The position numbers and the translations under genes are program-made. The notes below the pieces were generated by a model. That model made no database searches, was not told the origin of the DNA, and worked only from the letters and a program-made list of their open reading frames with translations. Of a stretch of DNA of 64,000 bases, positions 21,978 through 31,529 are shown piece by piece; positions within the stretch are counted from its first letter, which is position 1; every line of letters starts with the position of its first letter. This DNA comes from Lepidurus packardi (Eukaryota > Arthropoda > Branchiopoda > Notostraca > Triopsidae): positions 248,001-312,000 of the forward strand of contig JAKZAN010000007.1 of the NCBI GenBank assembly GCA_023053545.1, given 5' to 3'.

Positions 21978-23538
21978 AGAATATACCATCGTACCTAGTC
22001 GACTGGATCAGAAGTTTCCTGGAAAACAGAAGTGGTTTCATCGCTAGTGGGCAGAATATGAGCGAAGTTTTTGGTTTAGAAAAGGGTGTGCCCCAAGGGT
22101 CACCCCTCTCACCTGTACTTTTTACAATATACGTTAATGGAGCTCTTACCCTTGTTAAAGGCAAAAACTCTTTATCGGAGGGTTTCGCGGATGATATCCT
22201 TCTTGCAACCACCAGCTCGACCGAAGACATAAATGTCGGCAGACTTGAGAAGGCTGTCAAAACGCTAGAAAAATGGGGAGCAAGACTAAGCCTAAACTTC
22301 GCAAAATCGAAAACTGAGCTCATCCATTTTTCTCGGAAACATACCCGGGATCCCGTCCCACTCACATGGGGAGACGAAATCATCCACCCGAAAACCAATG
22401 TAAGGTACCTTGGCCTACACTACGACTCTAGACTCAATTGGTCATCCCATGCAAGCCACCTCGCTTCCCAGTGCAACCACACCCTCAACAATCTAAGAAA
22501 ACTAGTGCATTTTATCCCCTCAATAAGAGTAGACAAACTGATAACCCTAGTTAAGAGTACGTTGTACTCAAAAATACTATACGGGCTACCAGCCTGGGCG
22601 AATGCGAACCTAACAAACTTACCCCCTGTGCGAGCACTACATAGACGAGCTCTCCTACTTATCACGGGCGCTCTAAAGACAACTCCAACGGCCTCACTTG
22701 AAGTAGAGACTGGTATTCCCCCCCTAGACCTACTCACACTGAAAACCCTTCTGCGATTCTCCCAGAAACTACAAGACCAACCAATTACGAAACCTAAACA
22801 CAAAAGTTATATGACCTGCTCCCAAAGAATACTAGCCTACAGAAATACTTACCCCATATCGGTCAAATCTACGAAAAAATCGGCAGCAATTGATCTCATG
22901 ATCACTAAAAAATGGCTGCAAAAGTGGTCGGATACGCCATCAACACTTCGAGACTTACACGTTGTACCGACTCTAAAACCCATTTGCAAGCTCAGACTAG
23001 ACAGGAAGACAATATCGACACTGATAAAACTAAGAACAGCTCACTTCCCAACAAAGACTTACCTCCACAGAATTAAAAAAACTGACGACACGACATGCAC
23101 TTGCAACAGACACTCGAAACAAGACCTCATGCACGTTTTCTTTCACTGCAGAATACTTAACAAACAGCGAGCAGTGCTTCTGAGAAACCTGTCAACAAAA
23201 AGACTACATTTCAACCCCGAAACTATTCTTACGAACACATCAGTTTTTCACGCGACTCACGTTTTTGCGACTGACGCGTTGACTATTCTGAAGGAAAACT
23301 CAGGTTAAAAACTACTTTATATTGCCCCATCTTCCTTAATAATAATATTGTGAAGAATAAAAGTATGTGTGTGTGTGTGTGGGTTTGTTGTTAGTAATAA
23401 CACAAACCATGTACATAGAATGAGAGAACAGAGGTTATGATCCCCTGTAAACAGTTTTATGACCTTTTGTAAATATCGAGGTAAGCAACGAGCTTAGCTC
23501 ACGCTTATAATACACGGAAAAAAAAAAAAAAAAAAAAA
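21912..23538 (+). mobile_element. 5'-truncated Jockey-type LINE with poly(A), inserted in the transposase gene
   Basis: Flanked by a perfect 16-bp target duplication, aaaaacaccagtactt, at 21896-21911 and 23539-23554. The 3' end is a poly(A) tail (about 23518-23538) after a (tg)n stretch. The 5' junction is unusual: two copies of an accagtacagtaaaa-like filler derived from the target, then a run of about 25 A, then LINE coding sequence. Excision on paper restores TAC-TTG-CAG in the host gene. Confidence 0.93.
21980..23308 (+). pseudogene. LINE reverse transcriptase, C-terminal half
   Basis: Open frame of about 440 codons. It begins inside the RT (KNIPSYLVDW...), has the GVPQGSPLSPVLF motif and the catalytic FADD in SEGFADDILLAT, then the RT thumb with NVRYLGLHYDSRLNW, and ends with a cysteine-histidine motif CTCNRHSKQDLMHVFFHC. 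The order and motifs fit Jockey-group non-LTR retrotransposons. The endonuclease and the first half of RT are missing through 5' truncation, so the copy is dead on arrival although its remaining frame is undamaged. Confidence 0.88.
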
Positions 23539-24052
23539 AAAAACACCAGTACTTGCAGGCCTATCTTAGTGAAGGGGGTTTTTATTCCCCGGATATTGTT
23601 GTACACGGAAATTTTTCCCCTGTGAATTTGGATATTTGCCTTCGTGGCGTGACGAAGCCAGTTCCACGCGATCTAAATGTAAATTGGGTTGAAGGAGACG
23701 CAGTTATAGTAAAGGGTACCACTTACAAAAAGGACATGTGGCTAGCCGTTTCCAAGCCTGATGTACTGTTAGAAAACGTTATGTTTGGAAAAATCTCTTC
23801 AATATTGGTTTCTAACAAAAATGAAGCGTGCTTTCTTCTCTCTCTCTCAGAATTTACCTACGATGAAAATCTTGGTATTTACTTTGTCCCACATGAAGAT
23901 GTGGTGATGCAGGAAAAGGATTTTGCCTCGCACAGTAATTTGTTAAGTTATGTCCCCTTGCATTCTTACGTCATGAACCGTGGCTTCCATTATATAACAC
24001 CTAAGATCTTTTTTTAAGACGCAAAGCTTAGTGTTCTCATTTCGTTTTGAAA

Positions 24053-25820
24053 ATGGAAAGCGTCATCGAGAATACCCTAAGCTACCTGACGGATGAAGAG
24101 AAACAGAATATTAAGGACGTATTACAAGAAATGGACATTAGAAATGAAGAAGACTTTTTAATGCTAAACGACTCTGCTTATTCTCCACCACTTAAATTGA
24201 TCCATGTCGTTAAATTACGGCGAGCTTCAACTCTTAGTAAGTAGTTGTCTATGTTTTGCGCGGTTATTATAATCTCTATTCAATATTTGTAGCTTTGTTG
24301 AGCCCCCTCAATAACTCAGACAAGGACGTCCCCTCAGCAGTCGCAACGGAGGAACCGTTGTTTTATAGCAACCCCGGTCCGTCTTCAAGTTGTGTCGCAT
24401 CCAAAAGCTACAGTGACGTGCTCTCGTTAGGAAGCTCATCTTCGGAAAGTGGCATCCAGGATAATGTTGACTGGATTCAGAATTTTAAAATCCCATGGTA
24501 TCGAATGAAAGACAGCGCTTTGGAAGCCAGTCGAGCTAAGCTTAGGCTTAACGACGAAGACAGGAGACACGTAGTAAGGGTGGTCGCGGATGCTATTGAA
24601 GAAGCCACAGGAAGCAAAAAGGCTTGCTGGTCAAACATTGAACACATTGTCAAAGACATGGTACAAAAGTACCCGGACACTTTTGGTGATCTTGATGTAG
24701 GTGCTACAAATGTCCCGACGAGACCAACCTGCAACTCCTTTGTTATGGCAGTATACCGTAGGTTACAGAATGAAGCGAAGAAAGAAAAAAGAAAATTGCC
24801 TGCATCAACAACGGCAGAAGCAGCTAAACGAAAGAATTTCGTGTCAGCTGATACGTATGGGTGTAAGAACTATTCACCATTGTTACCAGAGTGCGAGTCT
24901 GAAGAAACGCAAGGTGCCAAAGCAGAAGAGCTCCTACGCTTGTATGAAATGCGTGAGCCGAACAATGATGAAGTAACACGTCTGATGCGTGAAACGTACT
25001 GGTACCAACGTAAATTGATTGAGGACAAGAAACCAGTCGAAGATGTCAAGTCCAAATTTCCATTTCTCTTCAACGACGAGTTCTTCAATTTGCATTTGTC
25101 TAGTTTGGTTGGTATTCCAGATGTGATGACTATTGCAAAAGCAAATTTAGAAACAGAAGCTGCCATCATATGGAAAAGAGCCCGAGAGGTATTGACGAAA
25201 GGTTCCAAAGACGTGGAACTCATGGAGCTTGTAAGCAAGGCGGAAGTCTTCAATGCCATCCAACGTTCACAAGTTGTTTCCGTCCACGCCGCGGTGCCAA
25301 TCATTACACGACTTTTTCGGGAAAATCTCTCACATTTGATACACTTATTTGAGGTATTTTTAAAATAGACCAAAAATATCAAGTACGTTTTGAAATATAT
25401 GAATCTTCTCTTTTTTTGTAGGAGACTGTTCGTGACAAAGATGCGTCAAATGGTAATACGCACGCCCAGGTTTTTGCGTTTGGACCAAGCATTTTTGAAG
25501 CAAAAAGGTACACCGTGGTTGTCGACGCAGTCATGTTGAAGGAGTTCAACAATCTAACCGATGCGATACTTATGGCTTTTGGATGCTATTTTCTTTTTTG
25601 GCTAAAATACCCAGCCAAATTACAGGCAACAATGGAGTTTCTTGAGCGGTAAGAATTTAGAAACATCAGTGGTTAGGTATATTCATGACAAAATCTAATT
25701 AGGAACATCTTTACGATTAAAGCTCAAAAAGGAAGTAAGGGAGAACGTAGGAAATCTGCAACCATTCACCCGAAAGTAGCAAGACATAATGAAATTAAAT
25801 TGCGCATGTCAAATGAATAG
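24053..25820 (+). CDS. SAMD3-like accessory protein of copy 2, intact, 529 aa, four exons
   Basis: Exons 24053-24236, 24293-25353, 25422-25648 and 25703-25820 join to 530 codons including the stop; all introns are GT-AG, 54-68 nt, and every junction keeps frame. Residues 1-~62 form a SAM-like domain (MESVIENTLSYL...EDFLMLNDSAY..PPLKLIHVVKL). An acidic/serine linker follows, then conserved blocks FKIPWYRM, YPDTFGD, YGCKNYSPLLP, ETYWYQRKLIE, KFPFLF, SVHAAVPII, then CYFLFWLKYPAKLQATMEFLER, and a basic tail. This block order matches proteins annotated as SAM domain-containing protein 3-like in fish and corals (from memory). It lies 36 bp after the transposase stop on the same strand. It is presumably a DNA- or transposase-binding partner; no enzymatic motif is evident. 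Confidence 0.85.
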
Positions 25821-26189
25821 CGGATTCATTGCCAATTTTTGTAGCGCATTTTGTTTTATGTTTCAAATGCTGTGTTCATTTTTTAATCTGTGGTTTGTTT
25901 TTGTCACCATTCTTTACTTGTGCTTTACTTGGTCCGCATTCGGAAAGACATTTATATGAGCGCTCATATAGATGCCTTTTCAAGTGACCTATATATATAA
26001 TATTTGAAATAATGTTACACAGAACATTGCAACTTGTCCTATCCAAGAAATGTGCCTTATCATTCGCTTATCATTTTCTGGTATTGTATAATTATAATTA
26101 TGTCATATTGTGTTATACAGTCAGGATCGGTTTTTGAAATCGACGGATGTTTCAGCAATGTTTCCCTTATTACGGTGTGTTCTGAATGT

Positions 26190-26475
26190 TTTACTCAAAG
26201 AACGTGTATAACTTTTACTCAAAGGACTAGTAAAATTTTTACTCAAAGGATGTGTAAAACGTTTACTCAAAAATGTTTTTTTACACAGAAAAAGTTTAAA
26301 ATTTTTACTTAAAGAATGTGAAATTTTTACATAAAATGTTGTTTAAAATTTTTACTCAAGCAACAAGTAAAAATTTTACACATAAATATGATTTTTTATT
26401 TTACTACACTTTTTAATGGTGAAAAATGCTGCACTCACAATTTTGAGTAAAACGAGATAATTTTTTTTTACAGTG
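26190..26475. repeat. Right subterminal repeats and TIR of copy 2
   Basis: About eight imperfect copies of tttttactcaaag, spaced roughly 25-40 bp apart, lie between 26194 and 26370. They are followed by an AT-rich stretch and the terminal ttttttttttacagtg. The repeat density just inside the end resembles the subterminal regions of CACTA elements. Confidence 0.8.
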
Positions 26476-26477
26476 TA

Positions 26478-27313
26478 CGGACTGGGACGAACACCTACCG
26501 CACCTCCTCCTCGCGTACCGAACCTCAATGCAGTCCTCCACATTAGAATCAAGATTCTACCTGCTTTATGATAGGGACCCAGCCCTTCCGATAGATTCCA
26601 CATTGTCACCTAAATCAGCACAGGTACTGTCATACCCTGACTACAAAGAAAAACTGACATCTCACCTCCATACTGCATGGACAATCGCACAGTCGCATTT
26701 GAAAACAGCGCAAGAAAAGCAAAAACAGTATTATGACAGGACCGCGACCGAACGTCATTTTCGCGTGGGAGGCAAAGTATACATGACGAAGCCCGCAACG
26801 AAACCAGGTCTTTCCAGGAAATTGGACTATAGATGGTCTGGTCCTTACCGAATTATTGATAGACCCTCCCCGGTTACAGCGACATTAATCGACCCCATTA
26901 CCTGCAAAAAGCATACAGTACACTTAAACCGATTGAAACAGTGTTGGGAATACGAGTGTAGGGACCCGAAAGCAGGAACACGGGAAGAACCCCGGCCAAT
27001 AAGCCCCATACCGCCCCCACCAACCTCCCCCAAAAGGCCTTCTAGCACTACTATACATCATTATACACCATCAAATTCCTCCGACAGCGCCACATATGCG
27101 GACACAGTTCGCAGTCCTTCAAATCACCATACCCCAATACCAGTTGATAACGACCCTAACCCGCATTTTTTCACCCCAACAGCGTCGCCTAGCCAAGAAA
27201 CAAGACCCCCTCCGACCTATTCTCTACGAGATAGACGAACAATAGAAAAACCTTCCCGATTTCAACCATATAAAAAAAAATCTGTTCTTTCTTCTCTTTT
27301 ATTTTTTACGTAA
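26478..27313 (+). pseudogene. Gypsy B integrase C-terminal part and tail
   Basis: Continues the integrase of 17681-17961 after the copy 2 insertion: DWDEHLPHLLLAYRTS, a helical linker (AQSHLKTAQEKQKQYYDR) and the GPY/F module (YRWSGPYRIIDRPSPVTATLID...VHLNRLKQCW). A 120-residue proline/serine-rich tail follows, ending in PTYSLRDRRTIEKPSRFQPY. The frame is open. No LTR can be delimited downstream, because a Tc1 element begins at 27421. Confidence 0.88.
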
Positions 27314-27420
27314 GCACATGTGCATAACCTTAATGTTCCACTTAGGATGCTCGTACCACTAATTTTCGCCTCACTACGGCTGTTACTCGCTGCGCCGACC
27401 ACGGTGACTGTGCAATTGTA

Positions 27421-29158
27421 CAGTGCTGAGCAAAAAAACGAGCCACCTAAAACCACAGAGGTCTAATCAGGCCTCTCGAGGCTGATTTATCCTCATTAGG
27501 TGGCGAAAGCGATTAAAGCAATCGCTTACAAGGTGAAAATAGGCCAAGGAATGTTACAATGCAAAATAAGCGAGAACCACTATTGAAAGTATGGAAGTAG
27601 CCTGTTGGCTTCTTTTCAAGGCTGCTTGTCAATCTCTGAGGAGGATGTCCTAGATTTTGTAGGGCTGCGGGTTCAAGAAAAATTTTCCACGGCTTGTTCC
27701 CGAACATGAGTTGTCGTTTTGGCCTAAGCTGTTTTCCTGGGCATATAGGAGCAACATAACAGTTTGTAGTCAGTTTGAATTTGGAAATGGCACCGCATCT
27801 TAGTAAACAACAGAAAGGTGTAATTATTGGGATGCGAATGTGAGGATCGTCTTTACGAGAAATAGCGAGAATAGTTAATGTGAGTAGAGCGACCGTTAGT
27901 AGGTGGATACAGCGATACTGTGATGAAGGCACAGTGGACCGAAAGGTAAAATACTTCTTTAAAGAAAAAAATATTTTTAAAATCGTATTGTGTTATAATT
28001 AGTTCGGATCAGGTCGCCACTTGTTTTAAACGATGAGGGAAAAATAAACGTAACTGCGGCAAGCGTGTCCAACCCAGCACTCGATATGTCAAAAGTTATA
28101 GATATGGCTGGTGTGAGTGCCTCCAGATTTACTGGCTTCCGTGTGTTAAGAGAAGTAAGGTTACGCTCTAGAAGGCCAGCACGTAAATTCCTGCTGTCAG
28201 ACAGACACAAGGAAGCAAGGATGCGTTTTTCTGACAATTTCGTCAATGTTAATGAAAACTACTGGATGGCAGTAATTTTTTCTGACGAAAGCACTATTTC
28301 GCTGGAACCAAATGCTCCAATTCGCGTTTACAGAGAAGTAGGAAGTTAAATAGTAAAGAGTAATTATAAGCAGCAGTTTTTACAATTAAATTTTCCTTTT
28401 GTTAGAAATGTCAACGATTTTCAGAGCAAATGGTTCGCGAGAATGGCAGGAGCGGACGGTATTCTGTTTCAGTATTTGCGTGGTTTTCAGCGGTGACCGG
28501 GTTAAGCCCGCTAATAAGAGTACCAAAGAATTTTAACAGTTACGAGTATCGAGAAATTTTGGCGAGCGAAATTCCAGTCATGCGCACGTTTATAGGCGAT
28601 ACCTTCGTGTTTCAGCAGGACAACTCGCCTATCCATATGGCGAACACGGTTAAAAACTGGCTTCGGAAAGAAGGCGTGACACTTTTACCCCACCCACCCA
28701 GGTCGCCAGATCTTAACCCAATTGAGCATATCTGGAGTATGTTGAAACGAGAAATTAAGTAATATCAATATCCTTGATTTTAAACTCCACTAACATGCCC
28801 TTATTAGCCAATCCAACATTAGAACCGCAGATATCCTCTGGGAAGAAGCTAACCGAGTATGGGAGCAATTAGCCGATAATTCAGACTTCTGGCTTAAGCT
28901 CGTGGACTCTATGCCACGGAGACTGTCTGGGTGCATCGATAACAATGGCGGCATTACTAAGTATTAATAGATCACATGAAAATATTGGCAATTTGAACAG
29001 TTTTGGTAATAAAACTTTCGGTTAAATTCTTCCACGAACAATACAATTATTAATAGTTGGTTTAAGCTCTTGCACTACCTAATGAAGGTTAATCAGCCTC
29101 GAGAGACCTGATTAGACTTCTGTGGTTTTCTGTGTCTCAATTTTTTTGCTCAGCACTG
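27421..29158 (+). mobile_element. Tc1/mariner-type element with spliced transposase
   Basis: Inverted termini: cagtgctgagcaaaaaaac at 27421 mirrors tttttttgctcagcactg at the right end (29158). Similarity continues inward through ccacagaggtctaatcagg. TA target at 27419-27420 and 29159-29160. The right TA is at the same time the left TA of the adjacent MITE (29161-29611). Confidence 0.93.
27787..28967 (+). pseudogene. Tc1-like DD34E transposase with three introns, broken
   Basis: Exons 27787-27945, 28003-28337, 28406-28758 and 28808-28967; introns of 57, 68 and 49 nt, all GT-AG. Junctions give Y-R-E|K-C-Q and K-R-E-I-N-Q-S in frame; exon 1 to 2 gives VDRK|FGSGR. HTH: SLREIARIVNVSRATVSRWIQRY. 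Catalytic residues: FSDES, FQQDNSPIH and SPDLNPIEHIW (34-residue D-E spacing type). Breaks: TGA at 27841-27843 and a lost base near 28017, after which frame 2 carries on (PLVLNDEG...). The end reads DNNGGITKY. Tc1 transposases are normally intronless, so the splice structure is the odd point. Confidence 0.85.
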
Positions 29159-29160
29159 TA

Positions 29161-29611
29161 CTATACCTTCCAAAAAAAACGAGTATAGGGAAACCACAGT
29201 GGTCTAATCCCCTACCCGTGGGATTAATTAAAGACTGCTTAACGAACCGATTTGTAGGTCTCCTGTTTAGAAACCAAACCGAAACGTATAGAAAGCGGAA
29301 TCCGTTTTAACCCTGGGCTGTAGAAATTTATCGAAATACCACTATTTCTCATTCCAAGAATTTCTCCCTTTTTGTCTGATGTCAAATGAGGAGCCATGTT
29401 TATTAGAAACTGACATGCAAGTGTGATATAGACTAGTAATATTACCTTTCACAAAAATAACCCCACCTCGGAGAAACTAGGATTCTACTTTCCTTAGTTT
29501 TGGTTTGGTTTTAGAGAGGAGCGGGTTCGACCGAGCAAATTTTAATTAATCCCACGGGTAAGGATTAGCCCGCTGTGGTTTCCCTATACTCGTTTTTTTT
29601 GGAAGGTATAG
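29161..29611. mobile_element. MITE with ~70-bp TIRs, Tc1/mariner-like
   Basis: The left arm 29161-~29232 (ctataccttccaaaaaaaac, gagtatagggaaaccacag, cccgtgggattaattaa) is the near-perfect reverse complement of ~29540-29611. TA lies on both sides (29159-29160 and 29612-29613). The ~300-bp interior holds no coding sequence. Its ends differ from those of the neighbouring Tc1 element, so it is not that element's direct deletion product. Confidence 0.9.
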
Positions 29612-29613
29612 TA

Positions 29614-30540
29614 CATTAATGTATTTTCTTTATTTCGTGTGATTGGTGCCCCTATACCCAAGTATTCAGCTGGCACTCAAGATGCATCCAAGGAAGAGGA
29701 CTTATGGTTGACCCTCGCCTTATTAGCAGTCGGGAGAATTGTAGTAGCATCCGATTATGCCGATTATGCGGAAAAGGTGAAGGAGCGGGCTGTAATCTTA
29801 AGTCAAACTCATGGAGCCCCCAAGAACTTCCATCTAATCACAGCTGGATACATAGGGTGGATTCATGACCCCGGATACTTGAAGTTAGTGGCAGGATTTG
29901 ACATGTTCTTCTCCAAATTCCCCAAAGTCAAGGAGGCACCCGTACGATACGGGACCGCATTTCCCGCTAAAAAGATTGTGCCATAATTTCCACTATAGCT
30001 CACTTGCATAATATCACAGCATTAACTTTGACTAAAATACAAGGTTGAGTGGCAACTCATGTTTTAGCCAACGAGATCGATGCAATTATGGAACCTGGGA
30101 ATGAGATTGACGTGTCTGATTCCTAAACGCCCTACATGTCTGATATGGGAATTTCTACTAAGTCCCCAAATTCAGCTTCCGCTAATCCAGCTTTACATAT
30201 GTGGGCTCACATTGTTGCATTGTATCTGGGGTCAGAACGATCCAAGAATGCTAAGATTCCAGGGGAGGTGTCTTTGGCTGACGTTCAGGTTAATGCGGCA
30301 CTGATGGCTTATGCCCTCCGTTCTCAGGCTGGGTTGGAGAAACAATACAAATTACCGGAAGAAGAAGACATCGAGGAGGATAATATTATACCTCAAGAGG
30401 GTGAAGTCAACCCATATCCTAGAGGACGTCCCGCATATGAATGGATTCAGTGGTACGTAAGCAATGGAGGAAAGTTAACTCCCCTCATCGTAGAGTTCTT
30501 GCTTGACGTTGGAGCAGTGTGCATCTTTACTGCTCAGTAA
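29614..30540 (+). pseudogene. Endogenous rhabdovirus-like nucleoprotein remnant
   Basis: Two reading frames together resemble the central and C-terminal parts of a rhabdovirus nucleoprotein, the RNA-coating protein of negative-strand viruses. The first piece runs to the stop near 29985. From about 29955 the similar sequence continues in another frame, is interrupted by TGA near 30045 and TAA near 30126, and then stays open from 30136 to 30540, including the conserved stretch with SSKSP-like and NPAxHxW-like spacing (here NPALHMW). The N-terminal third is absent. It is an old, non-functional genomic insertion lying between a Gypsy tail and a BEL fragment. Assignment is by recognised motif order, not by a search. 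Confidence 0.8.
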
Positions 30541-30849
30541 AAAAAGCTTGCAACGGAGCAAAGCTCCAAGTTCAGCGATTTAAGCCAAGTTAGAATTCTC
30601 TATATATTCAGAAGGGTAATCTAGGGAACTCGTGCTTTAATCTGGTCCTCCATCTGAACAGGGTAAAAAAACGGCGACGGAGAGTGCAGTCGTGTTTTTC
30701 CTGTGCTCCCACTTTTCAAATCTTTGTCGTGCTAAAATAGTGACAAAAACTTCTTTCCAGATCAATAACTCTTTCACTATACATCTTCTTTAAAGAGGGA
30801 AACTTGGCCATACCCTTTAATATATAATGTATGTGAAACTTGACCTAAA

Positions 30850-31298
30850 GTGTATGGTATTGATAATTCTGTACACACGTTCGGCGATGACACGAAACTT
30901 CCACAAGCTGCCCTACGAATTCGTGAACTTCTCCGGCCTTCTTGGAAAAGATGGAAACAAGAGTATTTAACCGCACTGCGTCAACGTCATGGATATTTTT
31001 CAACGCGTAATTCGTCCTAGACCCAAGTTGGAGATCTCGTACATATCCACGATGAAGGAAAAGGGCTGTTTTGGAGACTAGGGATATCACCAAACTACTC
31101 CCGGGTAGAGATGGATTAACCCGAGCTGTTGAATTGAGGACTACAGGAGGAATTACTGACAGACCGATCACAAAGCTATACCCCTTCGAAGTCGGACCGT
31201 CCGCGGAACGACAGGAAGTGGAAACCCCACCAGATGTACGTCCCATAAGAAAGCCAGGCCAAAAAGCACGACCACGCATGGAGGTTGAACTACCGTGA
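30850..31298 (+). pseudogene. BEL/Pao integrase C-terminal fragment
   Basis: Frames here encode the BEL/Pao integrase tail: a W-K-R-W-K-Q-E-Y-L..LRQRH segment (~30935-30990), QVGDLVHIHDEGKGLFWRLG (~31024-31080), then LLPGRDGLTRAVELRTTGG and RPITKLYPFEV (31090-31190). Frame changes near 31080 show decay. Nothing of gag, protease or RT is present. The fragment is directly downstream of the viral remnant. Confidence 0.8.
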
Positions 31299-31529
31299 GG
31301 AGAGGTTGGACTACCATGGGACGAGTGGAAATCAAGGAAATTCAAGGGATCGGCAGAGAATGAAAATGATTGGCGAAATAGTACTCCAAGGGTATTGAAA
31401 TTTTGTATAGTGTTGGGGGTTTAGGGAGTTCCCGCACAAAAGGAGGGACTTTCCATTTTGTGGGCGTGCTTTATTCCCATCACTAGCACTGACCGGAGCC
31501 TCTAACGTCGGATCAGGATAATTTACTAT

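Larger units (their letters stand above)
19728..24017 (+). pseudogene. C2H2 zinc-finger TNP2/CMC-like transposase of copy 2, split by a LINE
   Basis: Domains in order: C2H2 finger CNICKQEWFKRGAFQNHLKLH from ATG 19728; after a frame break or unrecognised intron near 19840-19870, fingers CKLDYCQAEISTL...H (from ~19930) and CPYNGCQFSSRI...H (~20025); helical region; transposase body with ILYTDAFEIV (~20790), LLSVLGDSLGSHT, CRFCLATREK (~21121), APGLPPCLAHDLLEGVV (~21310), RPKHHFLAHYPELI (~21740), RFESKHAFFKKVM (~21820). The gene stops at codons EKHQYL (21911) and resumes QAYLSEGG at 23555, running to the stop at 24017; the gap is a LINE. Acidic residues in TDAF and AHDLLEG are candidate catalytic positions, unproven. 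It was possibly active before the LINE arrived. Confidence 0.8.
17962..26475 (+). mobile_element. CACTG-ended two-gene DNA transposon, copy 2, complete ends, 8514 bp
   Basis: The left end CACTGTAAAAAAAGTGAG starts at 17962; the right end, ttttttttttacagtg, finishes at 26475. The TA at 17960-17961 and 26476-26477 is the target duplication. Removing the element with one TA gives GAT ACC CAT ACG GAC TGG, restoring the Gypsy B integrase frame (DTHTDW), which proves the boundaries. Contents: AT-rich left end; a 615-bp repeat with CRE-like sites; zinc-finger transposase gene (split by a LINE); intact SAMD3-like gene; right end with repeated tttttactcaaag. The CACTG start and subterminal repeats are CACTA-like. 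The TA duplication is less usual for that group. Confidence 0.93.
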
